A DNA stretch of 5,342 bases from positions 1-5,342 of the forward strand of contig JACPAU010000252.1 of NCBI GenBank assembly GCA_016180705.1, in the 5' to 3' direction. Of this stretch, positions 1 to 5,342 are shown in pieces (position 1 is the stretch's first letter; each line of letters opens with the position of its first letter). The notes under the pieces were generated by a model, which had not been told where the DNA came from, made no database searches, and was given only the letters and a program-made list of their open reading frames with translations. A program made the position numbers and the translations under genes. The DNA comes from Candidatus Methylomirabilota bacterium (GTDB lineage Bacteria; Methylomirabilota; Methylomirabilia; Methylomirabilales; JACPAU01).

Positions 1-523
1 CGAGCCAGGCCCGGAGCGCCCGGACGTGCCGTCGCTTCACCGCGAGCGGGACGGCGGCGTTCGCCGGGCTGGTCGAGGGGAGAACGAAGACCGGGACGCC
101 CGCAAGCCGCACCGGCTGCGGGCCGAAGCGGCGGCAGGATCCTTTGCCGAAGCAGCCCTCGAAGGCGGTCTTCCCGTTGAAACAGACGGCGCGGGGCCGG
201 AGCCGCCTGACGAGCCGCGCGAGGCGCCGGCGGCCGGCCGCGAACTCCGACGCTTTCAGGTCGGCCGCCCCCCGCGACGGCCGCTTCACGATGTCGGTGA
301 GGCCGTAGCCGAAGGTCAGAAGCCTGGCATCCTGCTCGGGCCGGAGCCGGACCGGCGTGAGTCCCCCCTCATGGAGGAGCCGCCAGAAGGCGTTGCGCGG
401 ATTCGCGTAGTAGTGCCCCGCCGCCGCCGAGACGAGCCCCGGGTTGATCCCCACGAACAGGAGCCGGAGCCCCGGGGCCACATGATCCGGCAACGGCCGC
501 GGACCGCCCCGGCGCCGCCCCAC
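1..523 (-). CDS. mug: Mismatch-specific uracil/thymine DNA glycosylase (Mug/TDG family), C-terminus beyond window edge
   Basis: This enzyme excises uracil, and in some members thymine, from G:U and G:T mismatches, starting base excision repair. From the GTG at 521-523 the frame gives 174 residues without a stop before base 1. E. coli Mug has 168 residues, so only a short C-terminal tail is missing. Motif 1, LLFVGINPGLVSAAAGHYYA (residues 21-40), closely matches E. coli Mug; N27 corresponds to the water-activating Asn18. NPRNAFWRLL follows, as in the family. FNGK (115-118) and motif 2, VLPSTSPANA (147-156), are also present. Motif 2 is of the serine-rich kind rather than the NPSG of E. coli Mug. 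The GTG start is preceded by a purine-rich GGGGA about 7 bases upstream and lies 16 bases after the Rid stop, so the gene is probably cotranscribed. A TTG at codon 11 is a possible alternative start. Family assignment is firm; exact base specificity is not. Confidence 0.93.
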   Translation of the reverse strand, partial: MGRRRGGPRPLPDHVAPGLRLLFVGINPGLVSAAAGHYYANPRNAFWRLLHEGGLTPVRLRPEQDARLLTFGYGLTDIVKRPSRGAADLKASEFAAGRRRLARLVRRLRPRAVCFNGKTAFEGCFGKGSCRRFGPQPVRLAGVPVFVLPSTSPANAAVPLAVKRRHVRALRAWL

Positions 524-539
524 CTGTCCGTCCCCGCCG

Positions 540-935
540 TCACGAGGCCGGGAGGACGACCGCGTCGGCCTCCACCTCGATCAGCATGTCCTCGGCGATC
601 AGCCGCCGGACCTCGACCATACTCGTCGCGGGCGGGGCCGCCCCGAAGAACTCTGCGTGCGCCCGGCCGAAGTCGGCCCAGCGCGAGATGTCGGTGACGA
701 ACATCCGGGTCCGCGTCACCGCCGCCCGGCTTACTCCCAACTCCTGCAGCGCCCGGTCAATGATTTCGAGGCACCGCCGCGCCTGTCGGTAGGCGTCACC
801 CGGGGCCTCGGTCCCCCCACCCGGCGCCACGGGCGCCGTCCCGCTGACGAACACCTGGTCGCCGGCGAGCACCGCCCGGCAGTACCCGACCTTCCGCTCC
901 CACTCCGCCCCCGAGAAGACACGCCGCACGCTCAC
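540..935 (-). CDS. Rid family (YjgF/YER057c/UK114) protein lacking the RidA arginine
   Basis: A 131-residue protein with the length and pattern of the Rid superfamily, small trimeric enzymes. RidA itself hydrolyses reactive enamine/imine intermediates made by PLP enzymes. Visible family features are LAGDQVFVSGTAPV (residues 23-36), the QARRCLEIIDRALQELG helix (51-67), VTRTRMFVTDISRW (73-86) and the C-terminal PATSMVEVRRL and IEVEADAVV strands. In E. coli RidA the catalytic Arg105 lies in PARSCVEV; here the equivalent position is Thr104 (PATSMVEV). The glutamate equivalent to Glu120 (E120) is kept. The protein therefore probably belongs to one of the Rid subfamilies without imine deaminase activity, and its substrate is unknown. 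The start is GTG at 933-935, with a strong GGAGG 6 bases upstream. It begins 15 bases after the DUF486 stop and ends 16 bases before mug, which suggests one operon. Confidence 0.92.
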   Translation of the reverse strand: MSVRRVFSGAEWERKVGYCRAVLAGDQVFVSGTAPVAPGGGTEAPGDAYRQARRCLEIIDRALQELGVSRAAVTRTRMFVTDISRWADFGRAHAEFFGAAPPATSMVEVRRLIAEDMLIEVEADAVVLPAS

Positions 936-941
936 GCTCCC

Positions 942-946
942 CCTCC
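942..946 (-). promoter_or_regulatory. Ribosome binding site for the Rid gene
   Basis: The minus strand reads GGAGG within a G-rich run that fills the 15-base gap between the DUF486 stop and the Rid GTG. Spacing to the GTG is 6 bases, close to ideal. This supports the GTG at 933-935 as the true start. Confidence 0.75.
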
Positions 947-950
947 CCCC

Positions 951-1280
951 TCACCACTCGTGGAAGATGAAAAAGGCCGCGCCGACGATCAGCACGAAGC
1001 CCACGACGGTATTCCACTTGATCCCCTCGTGCAGATAGAGCACGGAGAACACGCAAAAGACCCCGAGGGTGATGATCTCCTGGATGGTCTTGAGTTCGGC
1101 CGCCGTGAACCGGCCGTGGCCGAGGCGGTTGGCGGGCACCTGGAAGCAGTACTCGAAGAACGCGATCAACCAACTGAGGAGAACCACCTTCCACAGGCCG
1201 GTGCTCTTGAACTTCAGGTGCCCGTACCAGGCGAACGTCATGAAGACGTTGGAGATCGTCAGCAGGAGAACAGTCGTCAC
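951..1280 (-). CDS. DUF486 (DMT-like) four-helix small membrane protein
   Basis: A 109-residue, very hydrophobic protein with four predicted membrane helices at about residues 2-20, 29-49, 66-84 and 88-106. The signature stretch EYCFQVPANRLGH (43-55) and LKTIQEIITLGVFCVFS (63-79) identify the DUF486 family (PF04342). This family has the size and topology of small multidrug resistance proteins and is placed in the drug/metabolite transporter superfamily. Transport activity is not demonstrated for the family as far as I know, so no substrate is proposed. Conserved charged residues within or beside helices (E43, E68, E85) are possible coupling sites. The start is GTG with GGAGG 6 bases upstream, 21 bases after the protease stop. 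The tight spacing on both sides suggests cotranscription with the M48 and Rid genes. Length is full for the family. Confidence 0.9.
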   Translation of the reverse strand: MTTVLLLTISNVFMTFAWYGHLKFKSTGLWKVVLLSWLIAFFEYCFQVPANRLGHGRFTAAELKTIQEIITLGVFCVFSVLYLHEGIKWNTVVGFVLIVGAAFFIFHEW

Positions 1281-1286
1281 GGGTCG

Positions 1287-1291
1287 CCTCC
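1287..1291 (-). promoter_or_regulatory. Ribosome binding site for the DUF486 gene
   Basis: The minus strand reads GGAGG, 6 bases before the GTG start at 1278-1280 and inside the 21-base gap after the protease stop. It fixes the non-ATG start. Confidence 0.75.
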
Positions 1292-1301
1292 GGTGGCGTC
1301 T

Positions 1302-2984
1302 CTAGAACTCCTCGCCGACGCTGTCCAGGTCGTCGAGACCGAGGATGGGGCCGTACATCACGCTGTTCCGATCGCTGCTCTGGGGCAGCCGGTAGTGCAT
1401 GAGGCCGATGGTCTTGGAGACCGCCTTCCGGAGCCGGGTGTGGAGCAGGTCCGGGTCGGGTGGGTCCCCGAAGTTCTCCGGGTCCATGCGGGCGCTGGAA
1501 ATGGCGGCGAAGCGCCCGTCCTGGCGCCAGGCGAACGCGAACTCCCACGTGTACTCTCGGATGTACATGTCGTAGGCGGTCAGTCCGATAAGGATCGCCT
1601 CGGGATCCTCGGCCAGCCCCGGGTGGTGGTGCTTCACCAGCGCGATCAGTTCCTCGGCGACGAGCTGTTGGCGCAGCAGGTCCACCGCCGCGGCCTCCAG
1701 GGGGACAGCCGTGAGCGTCTCGATGGCCAGGCCGTACTTCTCCCGGTAGTACGCTATCAGGTGCTCCACCGACGCGGCGGGGAACTCCCCCATCGGCACG
1801 AAGTAGACCCGCCCGACCCCCCGCAAGGTCCGCGGGGCAACCGCGGCGGGGCGGGGCCGGGGCGCCACACCGGTTTGCTGGGCGGCGACCTGGCAGATCT
1901 TCATGACGTCGCGCCAGTCCCGGTCGGGGAGCAGCTTGACCCGCGGACCCGGGGCCTGGGCCGCCATGGCCTTCAGGCGCTCGATCCGGCCCGCCGTGCT
2001 CGGGTGCGTGGACAGGTACGCCAGCACCCCCGGTGCCTCCCCTCCCTGCTTCTGGAGCACCCCGAAGAAGGCGAGCATGCCCGCGGGGTCCACCCCCGCC
2101 GCCAGGAGCATCCGCATCCCCTCGACGTCCGCCTCCTCCTCGTGACGCCGGCTGTAGCGCAGCGCCCCCAGGGTGCGGGCGCTCTCCAGCCCGTAGGTCA
2201 TGGCCCCGCTCGCATCCCCGGTCATCGCCGCGAGCAGGAGCCCGGTCGAGGCGTGCTGCAGCAGCGCGCGCGTCGCGTGGCGCTGCAGCACGTGCTGCAA
2301 CTCGTGAGCGAGGACACCCGCCAGTTCCTCGGCGGACCGGGTGCGCTCCAGCAGGCCCCGGAAGATCACGACGTAGCCGCCCGGGGCCGCGAAGGCGTTC
2401 ACGGCCGGCGAGTTGACCACCATCAGCCGGAAGCGGTAGCGCGGGTCCGGGAGGGGAGCGGTCAGGGTGGCGACGATCTCGCCGATGGCCCGGAGGCGGG
2501 CCGGGTCCGTGCACCGCTTCTCCGGCGGGGCCAGGTGCTCGACGACCCCCTGCCCGAGGCGCTCCTCCCAGGAGACGGGGACGCGGGCGGCCGCCAGCCC
2601 CGCCAGGCCCGGGATGCCCCAGAGGTACAGGGCGGCGGTGATCCCGACCACGGCGACGGCGGCGAGAAGGGTGAGCTGGACCCGCAGCCGGCGACGGCCG
2701 GGGTCGTGGAAGTGTCCGGCCAGTGTCGGCGCCACCTGCTTCAGGGCCGTGAGGAACCCCACGTCCCCCACCAGAAGCGCCTCCGGGATCTCGGCGCCCC
2801 GCTCCAGGCGCACCTGTTCCCCGACGTAGAAGCCCTGGGTCTGGCGGATCTCCTCGTAGGGCCACCGGAGCGTGGTCCCGGCGTCGGTGGTGATCTCGAG
2901 GGCGTCCGGCATCAGCCGGATCGTGGCGCGGTGGCGCGCGGCCGTCCGGCCGTCCAGGTAGGAGCCGTGCCACTCGGTCCGCAT
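1302..2984 (-). CDS. Membrane-anchored M48 zinc metalloprotease with C-terminal degenerate archaemetzincin-like domain
   Basis: A 560-residue protein in four parts. Residues 1-90 resemble the DUF7092-type N-terminal domain of other M48 proteins (YLDGRTAARH near the start; WPYEEIRQTQGF, residues 41-52). A single membrane helix spans about 101-124. Residues 140-345 are the M48 peptidase, with the zinc motif HELQH (227-231), a downstream EADVEG whose Glu284 should be the third zinc ligand, and the STHPST motif with His327, a BepA/Oma1-type feature. After a Pro/Ala-rich linker (371-386), residues 391-560 resemble archaemetzincin: VYFVPMGEF, a RQQ...LL helix, ILIGLTAYDMYI, FAAISSARM, IGLMHY and NSVMYG...DDLD. 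The M54 HExxH is missing, so this domain cannot be a normal protease. Likely role: cleavage of membrane or envelope proteins. The start is ATG at 2982-2984 without a strong Shine-Dalgarno; DUF898 lies 117 bp upstream and DUF486 21 bp downstream. Confidence 0.93.
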   Translation of the reverse strand: MRTEWHGSYLDGRTAARHRATIRLMPDALEITTDAGTTLRWPYEEIRQTQGFYVGEQVRLERGAEIPEALLVGDVGFLTALKQVAPTLAGHFHDPGRRRLRVQLTLLAAVAVVGITAALYLWGIPGLAGLAAARVPVSWEERLGQGVVEHLAPPEKRCTDPARLRAIGEIVATLTAPLPDPRYRFRLMVVNSPAVNAFAAPGGYVVIFRGLLERTRSAEELAGVLAHELQHVLQRHATRALLQHASTGLLLAAMTGDASGAMTYGLESARTLGALRYSRRHEEEADVEGMRMLLAAGVDPAGMLAFFGVLQKQGGEAPGVLAYLSTHPSTAGRIERLKAMAAQAPGPRVKLLPDRDWRDVMKICQVAAQQTGVAPRPRPAAVAPRTLRGVGRVYFVPMGEFPAASVEHLIAYYREKYGLAIETLTAVPLEAAAVDLLRQQLVAEELIALVKHHHPGLAEDPEAILIGLTAYDMYIREYTWEFAFAWRQDGRFAAISSARMDPENFGDPPDPDLLHTRLRKAVSKTIGLMHYRLPQSSDRNSVMYGPILGLDDLDSVGEEF

Positions 2985-3005
2985 CAGCGCTGATCCGTTC
3001 CCGCC

Positions 3006-3020
3006 GCGGCGTCCCGCCGC
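3006..3020. repeat. Short GC-rich inverted repeat upstream of the M48 gene
   Basis: A perfect 6-bp stem, GCGGCG/CGCCGC, around a 3-base loop, ending 22 bases before the M48 start codon. It could fold in the transcript and affect protease translation, but such stems arise easily at this GC content. No poly-T tract follows, so a factor-independent terminator is unlikely. Confidence 0.25.
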
Positions 3021-3070
3021 CGCCGGATGCGGGTCAGAGTCGTGCCGACCAGCCGGTGGTGTCAGCGGGG

Positions 3071-3086
3071 GGCGCGGTGGCGCGCC
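3071..3086. repeat. Short GC-rich inverted repeat after the DUF898 stop
   Basis: A perfect 6-bp stem, GGCGCG/CGCGCC, with a 4-base loop, located 15 bases downstream of the DUF898 stop in the 117-bp gap before the M48 gene. No T-run follows on the minus strand, so it is not a convincing intrinsic terminator. It could be a processing or stability element between two cotranscribed genes, or chance. Confidence 0.25.
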
Positions 3087-3101
3087 GGAGGAGGAGGGGA
3101 A

Positions 3102-4265
3102 CTAGCCGAAGGCGAAGTCCACGTCCAGGAAGCCGGCGAGCCCCTCCCCGATGGTGGAGGCGACCTGCGCGTCCTGCTCGATGCCGGCCAGATCGAGGGC
3201 GCCCTCGAGTGTGAGGTACTTGCAGGCGAACCGGGCGTTGCGCACCACGACCCAGGGCCAGCCCAGGCCCAGGGTGAAGAGCAGCAGAAATAGGTTCCCG
3301 AGTCTCAGGAGGAGAAGGCGCCCGCCCGTGACCGTGGACTGGAAGCGGGCGCCGCCGAAGGTGGTGTGGTCCCAGAAGTAGCGTTGCTTCTTGGCCAGGA
3401 ACCAGAACCAGCAGACACCCAGGGTCGGGACCGTGAGCAGGAGCGTGAGGACGAAGGGCCAGAACAGGTCCCGGCCCTGCCCGTCGAAGTCGAACTTCTG
3501 GTTGCCGAGGTAGGCGTGGGACGTCATGAAGGCGTGCCGCTTCGTGTCGAAGAAGGGGTAGTACAGACCGAACGTGATCCCCGTGAGGAGCGAAGCCTTC
3601 AGGAAGAACTTCAGGAAGTCCGCCGCCCGCCCCCGGAAGGAGAACCGGATCCCCCGCCACGAGGTCCGGCTGAGGCGGTACCGGCGCGCGCCCACCATGG
3701 CCACCGGAATGAACACCATGATGATCCCGTACGCCAGTATCCCCGCCACCGCCTTGACGACGATCCCCACGTCTAGATAGTCGCGCAGGGCGGTCAGGAT
3801 CCCGAGGGGGAGCCCGAAGACCAGCATCGCCTTCAGGAAGCCGATGAGCAACTCCTTGCCCGTCCCGTGGTAGGCGAAGCGATCCCCCTCGAACTCCGTC
3901 TCGCTCAGGAGGTAGCTCCGGACCTTGACCTTGCCCCAGAAGTAATAGATCCCCAGGGTGATGATGGTCAGAAAGATGTTCACGACGTGCATCCCGAACA
4001 GCGATCCCCCCGCGCCGTGGAAGGAGAGCCGGCGGGACCGGCTGGCTCCCGCGCCGGCGGACGGGGCTCTCGGGATGGCCGGAGGGATGGCCTGCGGAGG
4101 TGCCTGGGAGAGGGGCGGAGGCGGGGAGGCGGGCGCCGGGCGCCGGATGGGCGCCGGCGACGGGCTCGGACGGGGCGTCGGGGCCTGCAGGGCAGCGCCG
4201 CAGGACTTGCAGACCGGGTTGGCCATCTGCACCAACCCGCACTTGGGGCATTTCGTCCCGAACAT
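3102..4265 (-). CDS. YjgN/DUF898 family membrane protein with N-terminal zinc ribbon
   Basis: A 387-residue protein. Residues 6-22 form a zinc ribbon: C6-x2-C9 and C19-x2-C22 in CPKCG...CKSCG. Residues 26-75 are a disordered Pro/Ala/Ser linker. From about residue 80 the protein is DUF898 (PF05987), with roughly six membrane helices near 90-110, 139-160, 168-193, 216-239, 267-290 and 317-341. Units of the pattern TLGIYYFW-x-K-x2-R-x-Y...T-x-F-x-G-x-RF-x-Y-x-G recur at about residues 101, 228, 280 and 329, with a partial copy near 190. DUF898 has no established function that I know of. The ATG at 4263-4265 is chosen because the zinc ribbon begins immediately after it and AGGG lies 5 bases upstream; the open frame extends 150 codons further but with low-complexity, non-family sequence. 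Its position just upstream of an M48 protease suggests a membrane partner, substrate recruiter or regulator. Confidence 0.92.
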   Translation of the reverse strand: MFGTKCPKCGLVQMANPVCKSCGAALQAPTPRPSPSPAPIRRPAPASPPPPLSQAPPQAIPPAIPRAPSAGAGASRSRRLSFHGAGGSLFGMHVVNIFLTIITLGIYYFWGKVKVRSYLLSETEFEGDRFAYHGTGKELLIGFLKAMLVFGLPLGILTALRDYLDVGIVVKAVAGILAYGIIMVFIPVAMVGARRYRLSRTSWRGIRFSFRGRAADFLKFFLKASLLTGITFGLYYPFFDTKRHAFMTSHAYLGNQKFDFDGQGRDLFWPFVLTLLLTVPTLGVCWFWFLAKKQRYFWDHTTFGGARFQSTVTGGRLLLLRLGNLFLLLFTLGLGWPWVVVRNARFACKYLTLEGALDLAGIEQDAQVASTIGEGLAGFLDVDFAFG

Positions 4266-4399
4266 GGCAACCCTGCCCCCCGCCCGGGCCCCGACAATCC
4301 CAGCGGTGGAGCCCCTCCCCCAGGGCCGCTTCCGGAGTCCGCCTCGCGCGCGGCGCCGACGGGTGGGGTGCAAGTCCCGTTCCACGGCCGCTGTGAGCC
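4266..4399 (-). other. Intergenic gap between the hydrolase remnant and DUF898
   Basis: These 134 bases hold no recognisable gene, clear promoter or U-tailed terminator. The DUF898 gene could have its own promoter here because the upstream gene is broken, but I see no convincing -35/-10 pair in this GC-rich stretch. The only identifiable element is the weak AGGG preceding the DUF898 ATG. Confidence 0.5.
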
Positions 4400-5220
4400 T
4401 CACGGGTGCGCGTCCAGAAATCGCTCGATTCCGTCCACGACCCGCTCCGGCGCGTCCTCCTGGAGGCAGTGGCTCGCGCCCTCGATCTCGAGGGTGGCCG
4501 CCCGCGGACAGACGCGCTGCCACCGGCGCAGGACCGGCTCCGGGAGCACCGGGTCGCGCATCCCCCAGACCAGGAGCGCGGGCTTCTCCGCGAGCCGGGC
4601 CAGCCCCTCCTCGATCCGTTTCATCTCCCCGTAGGACGGATCCGCCTCGCGGACCGGGATGTCGCGCGACCAGCACAGGGATGGTGCGTGGTCCCGAGCA
4701 GAGCGGGCTCCACATAGCCGTTCTTCTCCAGCACGAACCGCTCCCCCCGGTCGGACCGGATGAGTTCCAGCAGGCGGGGGAAGGGGCTGCCCGGCCACGG
4801 GGCGAACGCCCAGGTGTTCATGAGAACGAGGCGCTTGATGCGCTCCGGGTGGCGCGTCGCGACGCCGAGACCGACCGGCCCGCCCCAGTCGTGGAGCACC
4901 AGCGTCATCCCGCGCAGATCGAGATGCAGCAGGAGGCTCTCGAGGTTCGCGACGTGGTGGTGCAGGCGGTACGGGTACGGGTCCTCGGGGACGTCCGACT
5001 TGCCCATGCCCATGTGGTCCGGCACGACGCACCGCCGGCGCCGCGCGAGCGGCGGGATGAAGTTGCGCCACAGGTATCCCCAGGTGGGGTCCCCGTGCAC
5101 CAGCACGATCGGTTCCCCGGCCCCCTCGTCCACGAAGTGCATGGCGAAACCGTTCACCCCATGATAGCGCGGGGCGAACGGGAAGGTCCCCCCGAAGGTC
5201 TCGTCCCTGATCTCTAGCAT
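4400..5220 (-). pseudogene. Haloalkane dehalogenase-like alpha/beta hydrolase, broken by a frameshifting deletion
   Basis: The N-terminal part (ATG at 5218-5220, residues 1-181) reads MLEIRDETFGGTFPF, then the oxyanion loop HGDPTWGYLWR (42-52), PDHMGMGKSD and the nucleophile elbow LVLHDWGGPVGLG with Asp111-Trp112. This resembles subfamily I haloalkane dehalogenases such as DhlA. After GTTHHP (4679-4696) the frame is lost. The family sequence resumes in another frame at SRDIPVREADPSY (from about 4669) and runs to the TGA at 4400-4402. That part carries the catalytic acid in WGMRDPVLP (Asp codon 4553-4555) and the catalytic His in ASHCLQEDAPE (codon 4469-4471). The two parts total about 273 residues against roughly 295-310 in the family. 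The conserved cap segment with a Y-x-APFP-like motif is absent in all frames, so this is a deletion of about 25 codons plus a frame change. As written it encodes no complete enzyme. A GTG at 5248-5250 is a possible longer start, but family alignment favours the ATG. Assembly error is a possible alternative. Confidence 0.82.
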
Positions 5221-5262
5221 CGCCGTCTGCCCTAATTCAAACGACAGCACGCAAGTAAGACC

Positions 5263-5293
5263 GTCCGGGTCCTGGCGCCGGCGCCACCCGGAC
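5263..5293. repeat. GC-rich inverted repeat upstream of the hydrolase gene
   Basis: An 8-bp arm GTCCGGGT (5263-5270) is matched by ACCCGGAC (5286-5293). It encloses a 3-base bulge and the palindrome GGCGCCGGCGCC (5274-5285), so the stem can extend inward. It sits 43-73 bases upstream of the hydrolase ATG. Neither side has a T-run, so it is not a standard intrinsic terminator. It could be an operator, a 5' leader structure or part of a factor-dependent terminator of an upstream gene. The rest of 5221-5342 shows no gene I can identify. Confidence 0.45.
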
Positions 5294-5342
5294 GCTGGGT
5301 CACACTTAGGGTTCGCCCGCGGGATCCCGGCGCACCTGCCCC

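Noticed and set aside
657..2993. A 778-codon open frame on the plus strand antisense to the M48, DUF486 and Rid genes.
   Set aside because: It is rich in Arg, Pro, Gly and His with no domain pattern and no membrane segments, and it overlaps three genes with clear family motifs. It reflects the rarity of stops at high GC.
2985..3101. A factor-independent terminator separating DUF898 from the M48 gene.
   Set aside because: Two short GC stems exist, but neither is followed by a T-run on the minus strand.
4368..4395. A GGTGCAAGTCCC stretch that resembles a tRNA T-arm.
   Set aside because: No acceptor partner, anticodon arm or D-arm can be found at the right distances on either strand.
4266..4715. 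A 150-codon upstream extension of the DUF898 frame.
   Set aside because: It is GC-rich low-complexity sequence overlapping the hydrolase 3' end. The zinc ribbon begins directly after the ATG at 4263-4265, with AGGG in place.
3958..5217. A 419-codon plus-strand open frame across DUF898 and the hydrolase.
   Set aside because: Low-complexity Arg/Pro/Gly/Ala translation with no recognisable motif; antisense shadow of two genes with clear homology.
5221..5262. A possible promoter in the locally AT-richer bases before the hydrolase (minus strand TTACTTGC and TTTGAATTAG).
   Set aside because: The hexamers match the consensus poorly and the spacing is not near 17 bases, so I do not call a promoter.

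Overview
The window is a stretch of very GC-rich bacterial DNA with six protein genes, all read from the minus strand, so transcription runs from high to low coordinates. High GC, frequent GTG starts, tight gene packing and the mix of families suggest a free-living soil or sediment bacterium. Candidatus Rokubacteria/Methylomirabilota, a deltaproteobacterium or a similar high-GC lineage would fit, but the sequence does not settle the taxonomy. I see no tRNA, rRNA, CRISPR array, insertion sequence, integrase or phage gene. The long plus-strand frames are GC-driven shadows of the minus-strand genes.

Layout in transcription order. (1) 5220-4400: an alpha/beta hydrolase of the haloalkane dehalogenase type, broken by a frameshift that coincides with loss of about 25 residues of the cap region. 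(2) 4265-3102: a membrane protein of the YjgN/DUF898 family with an N-terminal zinc ribbon, a proline-rich linker and internally repeated membrane units. (3) 2984-1302: a membrane-anchored M48 zinc metalloprotease with a DUF7092-like N-terminal domain. Its C-terminal ~170 residues look like an archaemetzincin (M54) domain that has lost its HExxH zinc site. (4) 1280-951: a small four-helix membrane protein of the DUF486 (DMT-like) family. (5) 935-540: a Rid (YjgF/YER057c/UK114) family protein without the canonical catalytic arginine. (6) 523 to beyond base 1: a mismatch-specific uracil/thymine DNA glycosylase (Mug/TDG family), cut at its C-terminus by the window edge.

Genes 3 to 6 are separated by only 16 to 21 bases and probably form one transcript. 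DUF898 lies 117 bp upstream of the protease, and the two look like a functional pair in membrane or envelope protein quality control. The other genes (small membrane protein, Rid enzyme, DNA repair enzyme) have no obvious shared pathway. The most notable feature is the active M48 protease joined to a catalytically dead archaemetzincin-like domain, next to a zinc-ribbon DUF898 partner.
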